The position numbers were made by a program, and so were the translations under genes. A DNA stretch of 31,682 bases, taken from the NCBI GenBank assembly GCA_002496425.1, contig DAJS01000029.1:31993-63674 (forward strand), written 5' to 3'. Of the stretch, positions 1-7,981 are shown piece after piece (position 1 is the stretch's first letter; every line of letters begins with the position of its first letter). This DNA comes from Acidilobaceae archaeon UBA162 (lineage in GTDB: Archaea; Thermoproteota; Thermoprotei_A; Sulfolobales; Acidilobaceae). The notes under the pieces are model-generated. The model made no database searches. It worked only from the letters and a program-made list of their open reading frames with translations, and had not been told where the DNA came from.

Positions 1-1
1 G

Positions 2-886
2 GTTCTTGAGACTTCCAACATGATGAGAAGCCTTGGTGACGAACTGATGCATGTAATAAGAGGCTGTAGGGTCAGGGCAGGACCTCTGGGCGCCTACAGG
101 GTCTACAGGGCCCTGCGCCACAACGCTGACGTGATCAGGGAGAGCGTTGACTTCTACAAGTATGACCTAATAATAGGCGATGAGCCGTGGGAGCTCATGA
201 TGCTCGGCTCCTGGCCCCACGAGAGGTCTGCCGTGATAACTGACTTCACGGCCTTCAGGGCCTCAGGACGCTTAAGCTCATGGGTCATCAATAGGCTGAA
301 TGGCTGGATGGTATCCTCGTTCTCCCGCTTTGCCCTCAGGTTCAACGTGAGCCTATGGGACTCGGGCGTCCCAGGCTTCGAAAGCCCCGGCCAGCTCTTC
401 ACACATGATGGCTTCGGCCAGGAGCCCTCGGAGATAGACAGGAATCTCGTAGTAATCAACATAGGAGGCACTGACAGCGCCGAGGGGCTGGCCGATATCC
501 TAGCCGCAGAGTTGAATAGGATAGGCCTAAAGGCAGTAACAATAGGGGGCTCCAAAAACCTCGTGGCTAATCCGCTGCCGCTGATATCGAGGGCTAGGGC
601 ACTGGTCACGCTGGCTGGCTACAGCAGCCTGGTCGAAGCCGCCTATCTCAGGAAGAGGTCTGTGATACTTAAGATAGATGGGCACTTCGAACATGAGGAG
701 AATGCTAGGGCCTTCGAGGACAGACCAGGGTACAGGGTCATCAACTGCAGTGAGGCCAAGCCTGACGCCGTTGCCAAGTTGCTTCTGGACGTGATGTCTG
801 AGGAGCCCTCACCGCCAGCAGTGAAGGACTCGTCGCAGGTTATCGCTGAGAGGCTTAAGGCTCTCGTGGAGGGCGACAAGGTTTAG
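2..886 (+). CDS. GT-B glycosyltransferase-like protein, 5' end outside window
   Basis: The reading frame is open from the first full codon of the window and runs to TAG at 884-886; an ATG at 20 lies inside it but is probably internal, because the residues before it continue without a stop and an N-terminal Rossmann half would be expected. The visible part resembles the C-terminal half of MurG-like/GT28 glycosyltransferases: a strand followed by a glycine-rich turn (VVINIGGTDSAEG), then a second strand (AVTIGGSKN), then ALVTLAGYSSLVEAAYLRKRSV, which is the usual acceptor/nucleotide-sugar site pattern of the C-terminal Rossmann domain, and a GHFEHEENARAFE segment where these enzymes have their E/Q-N contact. 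Sugar donor and acceptor cannot be told. It is monocistronic in what is seen; about 126 bp separate it from the fumarase promoter region. Family is inferred from fold-level motifs only. Confidence 0.55.
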   Translation, partial: VLETSNMMRSLGDELMHVIRGCRVRAGPLGAYRVYRALRHNADVIRESVDFYKYDLIIGDEPWELMMLGSWPHERSAVITDFTAFRASGRLSSWVINRLNGWMVSSFSRFALRFNVSLWDSGVPGFESPGQLFTHDGFGQEPSEIDRNLVVINIGGTDSAEGLADILAAELNRIGLKAVTIGGSKNLVANPLPLISRARALVTLAGYSSLVEAAYLRKRSVILKIDGHFEHEENARAFEDRPGYRVINCSEAKPDAVAKLLLDVMSEEPSPPAVKDSSQVIAERLKALVEGDKV

Positions 887-972
887 CTTTAAGCCTCTTG
901 ATAATTATGTACACTGGTGCCGCTGACTGATAGAGCCCTTAATAGAAGCGTAAGGGCGCTTATCAAGTAAGG

Positions 973-1009
973 CTTTATAGATTACCTAAGGTCACCCTAG
1001 GCTGGTGAT
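973..1009 (+). promoter_or_regulatory. Promoter and ribosome site for the fumarase operon
   Basis: A TATA-like box, CTTTATAGA, lies at 973-981, so transcription is expected near 1003. A clear Shine-Dalgarno, GGTGAT, is at 1004-1009, four bases before the ATG at 1013. The leader would therefore be only about 10 nt and made almost entirely of the ribosome site. A short inverted repeat AAGCG/CGCTT precedes the box (about 946-961). Confidence 0.55.
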
Positions 1010-1012
1010 CTA

Positions 1013-1921
1013 ATGGGTCTGAGCGAGGAAACCTTAGTCAGCGCCTTCTACGAGATGGTGAAAACCGCCGCCACCAGCATACCTGAGGACGTCTACAGGG
1101 CTCTGAAGGAGGGCTATGAGCGCGAGACCAACCCGCTGGCCAAGAAGCAACTAGGAGCAATACTGAAGGACATAGAGATAGCCTGCCAGCGTAAGGTGCC
1201 CATATGCCAGGACACCGGGACCCCCTACTTCTTCTTTGAGATGGGCGAGAACTTCCCACTGAGGCTTGGAGCTCTCAGGGCAGCTGTCGAGGCCGTTAGG
1301 AGGGTCACTAGGGACGGCTACCTGAGGCCCAACGCCGTGGACCCGTTTTACAAGAAGAACAGCGGTGACAACACTGGGCGCTACATACCTTGGATTCATG
1401 TTGACCTAGTGGAGGGTGATGAGCTTAGGGTCTGGTTCATGACAAAGGGCGGGGGCAGCGAGGCCCCTGCGACACTGATAATGAGCGAGCCTATACTTGG
1501 CTTTGAGAAGCTGAAGAGCGGTGTAATAGACACGGTAGTCAAATATGGTCCTCTACCATGCCCGCCTGTCATAGTTGGAATAGCAGTGGCCGCTGGAGCT
1601 GATATAGCGCTGACGCTAGCCAAGAAGACCCTGCTCAGACCGATAGGCGAGAGGAACCCTGACCCGAACATAGCCAAGCTAGAGGTGGAGCTGTTGAGTG
1701 CGCTGAACAAGCTTGAGCTAGGCCCCCATGGCTTTGGGGGCGGGCTGACAGCCCTTGACGTTAAGATAGACTATGCCTACAGACACCCAGCAACGTTTGC
1801 CATTGGCATAGTGACCAGCTGCTGGGCCACCAGGAGGGCATCGGCAGTAATCAGGTCTGATGGCTCCTGGGAGCTGACGAGCCGCCACATCAGGTACGCT
1901 GGCACTGGGTGTACTATATGA
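1013..1921 (+). CDS. fumA: Fumarate hydratase class I, alpha subunit
   Basis: Catalytic/cluster-bearing half of a two-subunit iron-sulfur fumarase, which interconverts fumarate and L-malate in the citric acid cycle. Three cysteines expected to hold the [4Fe-4S] cluster are visible: C65 in PICQDTGTP, C183 in LPCPP and C270 in IVTSCWATRRAS. Other family landmarks are KGGGSEAPATLIMSEP (about 145-160) and GPHGFGGGLTALDVK (about 238-251). At 302 residues it is of usual alpha-subunit length. The beta subunit follows after a few bases, so the two are co-transcribed. Its oxygen-labile cluster must be loaded by an assembly system; the SUF genes lie directly convergent downstream. A tartrate dehydratase (TtdA) is the main alternative family member, but the setting next to central metabolism and the generic sequence favour fumarase. 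Confidence 0.93.
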   Translation: MGLSEETLVSAFYEMVKTAATSIPEDVYRALKEGYERETNPLAKKQLGAILKDIEIACQRKVPICQDTGTPYFFFEMGENFPLRLGALRAAVEAVRRVTRDGYLRPNAVDPFYKKNSGDNTGRYIPWIHVDLVEGDELRVWFMTKGGGSEAPATLIMSEPILGFEKLKSGVIDTVVKYGPLPCPPVIVGIAVAAGADIALTLAKKTLLRPIGERNPDPNIAKLEVELLSALNKLELGPHGFGGGLTALDVKIDYAYRHPATFAIGIVTSCWATRRASAVIRSDGSWELTSRHIRYAGTGCTI

Positions 1922-1934
1922 GGGGGTGATAGGC

Positions 1935-2561
1935 ATGAGTGCTAGAGAGTTCCATCTGCGCACGCCTCTCACGGACGACATAATAGTCCAGCTTCATGCT
2001 GGCGACGTGGTCTACCTGTCAGGCACCGTGGTCACGGCCCGCGACGAGGCACATGAGATGGCCCTTGAGGTGTTGAAGGCTGGTGGCTCCCTTCCTGTCG
2101 ATTTGAAGGGGCTAGCGCTCTACCATTGTGGCCCTGTAGCGGTTAAGCAGCCTGACGGCTCATGGAAGATCGTGGCAGCAGGACCTACTACTAGCATGAG
2201 AATGGAGCCCGTGGAGGCCGAGTTCCTGGAGAGGACTGGGGTGAAGATGATTATAGGTAAGGGAGGCATGGGGCCGAAGACCATGGAGGCCATGAAGAGG
2301 TTGAAGGCAGTCTACGCCGTCTTCACTGGCGGCGCTGGGGCCCTCGCGGCTGATGCGATAAAGGCTGTGAAGGCAGTCCACTGGCTCGACAGGCTAGGCA
2401 TGGCTGAGGCAATGTGGGTCTTCGAAGTCGAGGAGTTCGGCCCCTTGACTGTGACCATAGACAGCTACGGCAGGAACCTCTATGACGAGAGACTTGCCGA
2501 GGTCAGGCGTAACGCCGAGAGGGTCAAGAAGGAGCTGGGGCTTCCTGGCTCTGAGGGTTAA
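1935..2561 (+). CDS. fumB: Fumarate hydratase class I, beta subunit
   Basis: Partner of the alpha subunit; supplies part of the active site and the swivelling beta-domain of class I hydro-lyases. Diagnostic stretches are LHAGDVVYLSGTVVTARDEAH, LYHCGPV, GPTTSMRM, the glycine loop IIGKGGMGPKT, and FTGGAGALAADAI. I choose the ATG at 1935 rather than the in-frame GTG at 1926, because the purine-rich ribosome site GGGGGTGAT (1922-1930) ends just before 1935 and would overlap the GTG. The gene begins 13 bases after the alpha stop, consistent with one operon. Its last 38 bases are also the antisense strand of the C-terminal codons of sufD, which ends at 2524, so the two convergent genes overlap in coding sequence. 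Confidence 0.92.
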   Translation: MSAREFHLRTPLTDDIIVQLHAGDVVYLSGTVVTARDEAHEMALEVLKAGGSLPVDLKGLALYHCGPVAVKQPDGSWKIVAAGPTTSMRMEPVEAEFLERTGVKMIIGKGGMGPKTMEAMKRLKAVYAVFTGGAGALAADAIKAVKAVHWLDRLGMAEAMWVFEVEEFGPLTVTIDSYGRNLYDERLAEVRRNAERVKKELGLPGSEG

Positions 2562-3654
2562 CCAGGCTCCTAGGCCTAAGCATTGACACTAGGTACTCCA
2601 CAGACTTTTCTCTCAGGCCCTCCCCTAGGTGTTCCACAGATGATGTTCCTAGACCCCACAGTATTAGCTCCTGAGCCTCAGAGACGTCAAGGCCTCTTGA
2701 CTGCAGGTAGAACAGCTCGTCAAGAGGCAACCTGTACTGGGCTGCCCTGTGGGTTGCCTGAGCAACGTCGCCCGTATCTATCCTCATCATTGGCATTGTA
2801 TATGCGCTTGCCCTGTCGCCAAGCAGTAGGGCCTCCACCTGGAAGTTAGATGATGATCTTGAGGCCTGAGGCATCATAGTGACAGTGCCTCTGACTGACA
2901 CGAACGAGCTGTCGAAGGCTGCAGCCCTGCCCCTGAGAAACGCTAAGCTGTCGTGAGATGTCTGGACAGCGTCTATCACGTTGTCAAGCCTCTGTCTCCC
3001 CCTGGCTACCGAGAACGATGAGTGGCTTAGGTAGGAGCTGGAAGCCGTGACAAACCCCTCGTCAACTCTGTTCATTACCGACGCCGTAGACAGCGTGGCC
3101 GAGTTGACTGTGGCCCTGACGCCCACGGCCGTCCTGAGTATGAAGGCTGTTGGGTACGTCTCGTCAGGCTCCGTCACCACAAGCATATCAACCTTGGAGT
3201 CCTTCTTGGCCCTCAGCTCTATGCCCACGGTACCTGAGGAGCCCATGGGGGCGTAGACTAGCAAGGAGGCCCTCTTGCCTGGATCGACCACTATGGTGAG
3301 ATGATGAGAGTACCAGCCTGTGCCCTCAGGCCTACAGAGCGCGATACTGAGCTCCCCTTCTGCTGAGACCTGATAGGCCCCTCCTAGCCTAGCGACGTGC
3401 TCAGCATAGAGCCTGGACTCAGAGATGTCAAGTATTGTTTCATCTATGTCGTAATTGTAGCCGTCGCCGCAGGGCCCTACCACTAGGCTCCACTTACCCT
3501 CAGGTCTGGCAAAAGACTTAGGCTCCTCCGCATTGAGGTAGCGCTCAAATAGCTGCCAGTTAGTGTAGTACTTGGTAGTTGGTGAGTCTGCTATCCTCTG
3601 CCATGGCACCTCCTGGCTCAGCTTGCGTGCCCTGACGACCAGCTCTGTCACCAA
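2524..3654 (-). CDS. sufD: Fe-S cluster assembly scaffold subunit SufD
   Basis: Member of the SufB/SufD family (376 residues), forming the SufB-SufC2-SufD complex that builds iron-sulfur clusters in the cytosol. The protein shows the right-handed beta-helix core of the family (alternating short beta strands from about 100 to 280, e.g. LRAKKDSKVDMLVV and FQVEALLLGDRASAYTMP) and the C-terminal DVAQATHRAAQYRLPLDELFYLQSRGL block. H302 in ATHRAA is at the position of the conserved SufD histidine, while the HE pair and paired cysteine of SufB are missing, which separates it from SufB. It is the last gene of the operon, starting 6 bp after sufB stops, and its 3' end overlaps the convergent fumarase beta gene by 38 bp. 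Confidence 0.9.
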   Translation of the reverse strand: MVTELVVRARKLSQEVPWQRIADSPTTKYYTNWQLFERYLNAEEPKSFARPEGKWSLVVGPCGDGYNYDIDETILDISESRLYAEHVARLGGAYQVSAEGELSIALCRPEGTGWYSHHLTIVVDPGKRASLLVYAPMGSSGTVGIELRAKKDSKVDMLVVTEPDETYPTAFILRTAVGVRATVNSATLSTASVMNRVDEGFVTASSSYLSHSSFSVARGRQRLDNVIDAVQTSHDSLAFLRGRAAAFDSSFVSVRGTVTMMPQASRSSSNFQVEALLLGDRASAYTMPMMRIDTGDVAQATHRAAQYRLPLDELFYLQSRGLDVSEAQELILWGLGTSSVEHLGEGLREKSVEYLVSMLRPRSLVNPQSQEAPAPS

Positions 3655-3660
3655 GCGGCT

Positions 3661-5103
3661 TCACCCTACTGAGCCTAGCTGGCTGAACTCCAGCTCTATG
3701 ACCTTAGTGAGTATACTGACGGTCTCGAGTGGCAGATCCCTCAGTACGTCCCTTATGAAGCCGTTAACTATCATTGCCTTGGCCTCGCCCTCTGTTATCC
3801 CACGAGAGGCCAGGTAGAAGAGTTGGTCCTCGCCGAGCCTTCCAACCGTAGCCTCGTGCGTCACCTCTGCTGTAGGCTCCTCCACCTCGTTCCTAGGCAA
3901 CGTGTAGGCTCTGCTCTTTTCGTCAAGTATCAGGCTATCACACTGCACGTGAGACACGCTGTTGGTTGCACCGCTCAGGACCTTTACTAGGCCCCTGTAG
4001 GCGGCTATGCCGCCGTTGGAGCTTATACTCTTTGAGATTATCAGGCTCCTAGTATTAGGCGCGACGTGTATGGCCTTAGAGCCCACGTCCTTTATCTTAG
4101 TGGGCCCGTTAGCTACTCCTATAGATATGTTCTTAGTGGAGGCGCCCCTGCCCCTCAGCACAGTGCTTGGGTAGGTGAATGTTACTCTGCTGCCTATGCT
4201 CCCTTCGACCCACTCCACGTTAGCCTCCTCATCCGCTATGGCCCTCTTGTTGTTGAAGTTAACTATGCTCCCGCTCCAGTTCTGTATTGTTGTGAAGTGG
4301 ACCTCTGAGCGTCTCTTGGCGTATACCTCAACCATGCCGTCGTGGAAGCTGAACTTCGGCAGCACAGGGGCTGCACAGCCCTCTATGAAGTGGATGAAAC
4401 TATGCTCGTCAGCAACAAGCAGTGTGTGCTCGAACTGCCCCTCGAGCTCGCTGCCTATAACGAAGAAGGCCTCTACGGGGTTCGCTATCTTAACTCCCTT
4501 AGGCACATAGACGAATGCCCCTCCGCTCCACAACGCATAGTGGAGGGCTGCGAACTTGTGATCCATCATTGGGAAGACCTTGCCGAAGTACTCCTTCACC
4601 AGGTCAGGGTACTTCTTGACAGCCTCGTCCATTGATATGAACACTACGTTCTTAGCCTTCAACTCCTCCTTGACTTTTGTTATCAGGTTCTCACTATCGT
4701 AGACCGCTGTTAGGCCTGAGAGCACCCTGGCCTCAGCCTCTGGCAGGCCAAGCCTTGCATATGCGTCCTTTATCCATTCCGGCAGCTCGTCCCAGCTCTC
4801 GGCAGTCTCGGCCTTAGGCTTGACATAGCTCGCTATCTCGTCAAGATCTAGGCTCTCTACACCCTCTAGCCACTTGGGTATGGGAAGCTTCTCAAAGGCC
4901 TCAAGGGCCCTTAGCCTGAGCCTCCTCATCCAGTCAGGCTCTTTCTTAACTTTTGATATCTCCTCTATTAGGTCGCGTGACAGCCTGCCCCTGATCTCGA
5001 CCTCCTTCGGGTACTCGCGGGCTTTGCCAAGCATTAGGCCTGCGTCGAACGAGACTACCTCCTTCAGCTCCTTATCCCTCAACAGCCTTACCGGCTCACC
5101 CAT
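3661..5103 (-). CDS. sufB: Fe-S cluster assembly scaffold SufB
   Basis: 480-residue SufB, the scaffold on which nascent Fe-S clusters form. The N-terminal helical part (1-170) contains the family's DPEWM-like segment (KKEPDWMRRLRLRALEAF) and ends at the MDHKFAALHYALWSGGAFVYVPKG block (180-202). Residues matching functional positions of the Escherichia coli protein are visible: C243 in IEGCAAP, C388 in VQCDSLIL, and the adjacent H416-E417 in TAEVTHEATVGRL. The order SufC-SufB-SufD with 6-bp gaps indicates one transcript and stoichiometric synthesis. No cysteine desulfurase (SufS) or SufE/SufU lies in the window, so sulfur must come from elsewhere, as is common in archaea with minimal SUF systems. 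Confidence 0.95.
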   Translation of the reverse strand: MGEPVRLLRDKELKEVVSFDAGLMLGKAREYPKEVEIRGRLSRDLIEEISKVKKEPDWMRRLRLRALEAFEKLPIPKWLEGVESLDLDEIASYVKPKAETAESWDELPEWIKDAYARLGLPEAEARVLSGLTAVYDSENLITKVKEELKAKNVVFISMDEAVKKYPDLVKEYFGKVFPMMDHKFAALHYALWSGGAFVYVPKGVKIANPVEAFFVIGSELEGQFEHTLLVADEHSFIHFIEGCAAPVLPKFSFHDGMVEVYAKRRSEVHFTTIQNWSGSIVNFNNKRAIADEEANVEWVEGSIGSRVTFTYPSTVLRGRGASTKNISIGVANGPTKIKDVGSKAIHVAPNTRSLIISKSISSNGGIAAYRGLVKVLSGATNSVSHVQCDSLILDEKSRAYTLPRNEVEEPTAEVTHEATVGRLGEDQLFYLASRGITEGEAKAMIVNGFIRDVLRDLPLETVSILTKVIELEFSQLGSVG

Positions 5104-5109
5104 AACACA

Positions 5110-5853
5110 TCACCTGACCTCAAGGGCCTCGTAGCCCCTGCTCAGCACCTCATCCACGAGCTCTGGCCCTCCCCTGAGGGCCACGGTCCCCTTGAGAAGC
5201 ACATAGACCTTGGAGGGCCTCACGAACTTAGTGATCTCGGCATGATGAGTTATTATCAGGACCCCTATACCTGAGGATACCATCTCCTTTATGGTCTCGC
5301 CTACGATACGTATGCCATCTATGTCGAGGCCGCTGTCCGGCTCGTCTAGGATAACGTACTTGGGCTTGAGCGCCATGACCTGCAGCAGCTCGGCCCTCTT
5401 CCTCTCGCCCCCGCTGAAGCCGACATTCACGTCACGGCTCAGCAGCTCAGACTTCATGCCGAGGGCTGAGGCCTTAGACCTCGCCCAGGCCACGAACCTA
5501 GGGTCTACATAGGTAAGGTCAAAGCCCTTGGTGAGCTTGGCGTTTATCACATTGAGCAGGTAGGACAGCTTGACGCCAGGCACCTCGACAGGGTTCTGGA
5601 AGGCAAGCGTGAGGCCTAGCCTGGCCCTCTCATGCGTAGGCAGCGAGGTTATGTCAGTGCCGTCAAGCTCTATGGACCCCGAGAGCACCTTGTAGCTGGG
5701 GTGGCCCATTACCGCGTAGGCTAGCGTTGTCTTGCCGCTTCCGTTGGGCCCCATGAGTACTGCCGCCTCGCCGTGCTCAACATCCAATGAGACTTTGTTG
5801 AGAATCGTCTTGCCTGAGACCTCTACAGTGAGGCTGTCTACCTTTAGGGTCAT
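5110..5853 (-). CDS. sufC: Fe-S cluster assembly ATPase SufC
   Basis: 247-residue soluble ABC-type ATPase that drives conformational change in SufB/SufD. Walker A GPNGSGKT is at residues 35-42, the ABC signature GFSGGERKRAELLQ at about 147-160, Walker B KYVILDEPDSGLD follows, and the switch histidine is in LIITHHAEI. The D-loop aspartate and Q-loop (AFQNPVEVPG, the SufC-typical NPxExPG motif) are present, which distinguishes it from transporter ATPases. It begins 6 bp after the upstream HEPN-like gene stops and ends 6 bp before sufB begins. Confidence 0.95.
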   Translation of the reverse strand: MTLKVDSLTVEVSGKTILNKVSLDVEHGEAAVLMGPNGSGKTTLAYAVMGHPSYKVLSGSIELDGTDITSLPTHERARLGLTLAFQNPVEVPGVKLSYLLNVINAKLTKGFDLTYVDPRFVAWARSKASALGMKSELLSRDVNVGFSGGERKRAELLQVMALKPKYVILDEPDSGLDIDGIRIVGETIKEMVSSGIGVLIITHHAEITKFVRPSKVYVLLKGTVALRGGPELVDEVLSRGYEALEVR

Positions 5854-5859
5854 CGAGTC

Positions 5860-6285
5860 TTACCTATCTTTAACTGGTGTTAAAGGTTTAAAAGCCAAGG
5901 TCTGTGCGAGGGTCCTCTCCATGACGCTAACTATGATTCTAGCACACCTCACCGCGCCCTCGGCCTCGGCCGCGCCTATGTCCTCCTCGGATCCTCCTGA
6001 GGGCAGCTCATCAGCGCAGACGTCGTTACAGCCCTCTAGCTCGAGTGGGCCTAGCCTGTCAAGGAGTTGGCAGCACAGCATAACCTCAAGATCCCTCGAA
6101 ACCCTGCCATCCTTGATAAGCTCAGCATAGGACTCTACAAGGCTGTGGGATCTCCTGGCCCCTAGGACAGAGAGTGCGTAAAGTGCGGCCTCATGAGCCT
6201 CGTAGACCGCCAGAGAGTAGATCCCCTGATTCAGGTGCCTTCTCGAGCTTTCCAACAGCTCCTTAGGGTACCTGAGCCCCAGCAT
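5860..6285 (-). CDS. HEPN-like helical protein with cysteines, first gene of SUF operon
   Basis: A 141-residue, mostly helical protein. The N-terminal part (residues 7-55) follows the HEPN pattern: a helix ending in GIYSLAVYEAHEAALYAL, then RRSHSL and a further helix. The usual HEPN RNase motif (R-x4-6-H at the end of a late helix) is not visible, so nuclease activity is doubtful. Instead there is a cysteine cluster: C71-C72, then C86-x3-C90 in EGCNDVCADE, and C114. It is immediately upstream of sufC (6-bp gap) and behind the only strong promoter of the operon, so it should be co-expressed with SufCBD. I infer that it could be an accessory or regulator of Fe-S assembly, but nothing in the sequence proves this; the function is unknown. 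No MNT nucleotidyltransferase partner gene is adjacent. Confidence 0.7.
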   Translation of the reverse strand: MLGLRYPKELLESSRRHLNQGIYSLAVYEAHEAALYALSVLGARRSHSLVESYAELIKDGRVSRDLEVMLCCQLLDRLGPLELEGCNDVCADELPSGGSEEDIGAAEAEGAVRCARIIVSVMERTLAQTLAFKPLTPVKDR

Positions 6286-6313
6286 AGGCCGCGCTGTCTG
6301 GTTAGAGCAAGGA

Positions 6314-6325
6314 CTTTTATATTAG
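6314..6325. promoter_or_regulatory. Shared TATA region of the SUF operon and the radical SAM gene
   Basis: The run TTTTATATTA at 6315-6324 reads TAATATAAAA on the other strand, so one AT block can act as TATA box both ways. On the minus strand it predicts a start site near 6294, 9 nt before the HEPN-like ATG (6285). On the plus strand it predicts about 6345, with AGGGAG at 6347-6352 as ribosome site ahead of the TTG at 6360. The 74-bp gap between the two start codons leaves no room for separate promoters. Confidence 0.55.
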
Positions 6326-6359
6326 CAGTTCGACTAGCCATAGCCTAGGGAGTCAATTC

Positions 6360-7949
6360 TTGAGAGAAGGCTACAAAGTGGTGCTCACTGCCGAGGGAGC
6401 CACCGCCAGCGACACGCTTGGCGCCAGCGTGGCCGGCTTCATAAGTGCCCTGCCAGACTCGTACATAAAGCCCCTTATAGCTAGGCTCTACTTTAGTGTC
6501 AGGTCAAAGGACGGCAGAGCCCTAAGGGCCCCCTACGGCCTCTCCAAGGTCGAGGCGTCACTGATTAGTAAGGGAGTTGTGAACCCTGACGACGTCGTTA
6601 TAGCCAGCCCCTACGAGCTTGACAAGGTAATAGGTCCGAGAACCAAGGTTCTGGGAATATATGTGATGGATCCGCTGGGGCTCAGCTTCGGCAGTGGCAT
6701 AGTGTACTGGATCCTGAGGCTGGCGGGCCTGCCGTACAGGGGCATACCATTCATAGCCAGGTCATTTATAAATGTAATTACTGACCCCACCGTGAAGGCC
6801 CACAGGCACCACATGAAGGTGGTAGTCGGGGGACCGGCCACCTGGCAGCTCACCGACACAGGCTACCACAGGAAGCTAGGCATCGACCTTATCTATGATG
6901 GGGAGTTCGAGAGCCTGGGCCCCTCTACCTTTGCGAAGCTACTCAACGACGAACCTTTGCCGCCAGTGATATCAGCGCCACCCGCTAAGATAGAGGACAT
7001 ACCTATCATAAGGACACCGTCTAACGGTGGCCTCGTTGAGGTTACCAGGGGCTGCGGCAGGGGCTGTACCTTCTGCACCCCAACGCTGAGCGGCATGATA
7101 AAGTCCCTGCCCTTCGAGGGACACATAGACAGGGAGATAAGGACTAACATAGAGGTTGGCGGCATCAAAGACATAAACCTGCACAGTGACGAGTTCTTCA
7201 GATACGGCGCCTCAGGTATAGAGCCTAGGCCTGAGAAAGTCTTGGACCTGACCAGGAAGGCCTATAAGCTAGTCAAGTCGTACGGCGAGGAGTACACTAT
7301 ATCCACAGACTTCACTACGGCCGCCGTTGTCGTTCACTCACCAAAGCTCGTAGAGCAGGTGGCCGAGTACATAAACGAGGGTGGCAGGAAGACCTTCATA
7401 GAGATGGGCATTGAGACTGGCTCCCCTAGGTTGCTGAGGAAGCTCATGCCAGGCAAGGCACTGCCCTACAAGCCTGAGCAGTACCAGGAGGTGGTGGAGC
7501 AGGGCATCGGGATACTTAACGACAACGGGTGGGTTGTGGTTGGCACGATGATAGTTAACCTGCCTGGTGAGACAGAGAACGATGTCATGTATGACCTGGA
7601 GCTGCTTGACAGGATAAAGAAGCTAAGGGTCATAACGTTCCCGCTCCCCTTCATACCCATGGGGGCTCTCAGGAGGACGTACTTCACAATGCTTGACAAG
7701 ATGATACTTGACCCCGTAAGGGGTGAGTTCATAATTCAGGCCTTGATGAAGGCCTTTGAGGAGGCCTCAGCAGACATGGACATGGCTGTGGAGAAGATGG
7801 AAAACGTCCTGGCAAAGGCAATACTTAGCAGGCTTGGTAAGCACCTCTCCTTAATGCTTGTCCAGAGGTACAAGGAGGCCCTTGAGGAGCTGAGGGCTAG
7901 GAGGCTGAAGCCAGCAGAGAAGGAGGTAAGCGTGGCGCCCACGGCCTGA
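6360..7949 (+). CDS. Radical SAM protein, B12-binding-like N-terminus
   Basis: 529-residue radical S-adenosylmethionine enzyme. The cluster motif C-x3-C-x2-C is at C232, C236 and C239 (RGCGRGCTFCTP). The N-terminal 200 residues form an alpha/beta domain of the kind that precedes the barrel in B12-binding-type radical SAM proteins (VVIASPYELDKVIG, VVVGGPATWQLTD, IDLIYDGEFES), though the cobalamin DxHxxG histidine motif is not evident. Within the barrel, IEMGIETGSPRLLRKLMPGK and VVGTMIVNLPGETENDV are standard SAM/GEE-type landmarks. A helical C-terminal tail follows (about 460-529). The start is TTG at 6360, supported by AGGGAG 7 bases upstream. The substrate is unknown; I infer methylthiotransferase- or methyltransferase-like chemistry only by family resemblance. 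Confidence 0.85.
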   Translation: MREGYKVVLTAEGATASDTLGASVAGFISALPDSYIKPLIARLYFSVRSKDGRALRAPYGLSKVEASLISKGVVNPDDVVIASPYELDKVIGPRTKVLGIYVMDPLGLSFGSGIVYWILRLAGLPYRGIPFIARSFINVITDPTVKAHRHHMKVVVGGPATWQLTDTGYHRKLGIDLIYDGEFESLGPSTFAKLLNDEPLPPVISAPPAKIEDIPIIRTPSNGGLVEVTRGCGRGCTFCTPTLSGMIKSLPFEGHIDREIRTNIEVGGIKDINLHSDEFFRYGASGIEPRPEKVLDLTRKAYKLVKSYGEEYTISTDFTTAAVVVHSPKLVEQVAEYINEGGRKTFIEMGIETGSPRLLRKLMPGKALPYKPEQYQEVVEQGIGILNDNGWVVVGTMIVNLPGETENDVMYDLELLDRIKKLRVITFPLPFIPMGALRRTYFTMLDKMILDPVRGEFIIQALMKAFEEASADMDMAVEKMENVLAKAILSRLGKHLSLMLVQRYKEALEELRARRLKPAEKEVSVAPTA

Positions 7950-7981
7950 GCTACTAAGGCGTAGAGGGCAAGCGCTAATTA

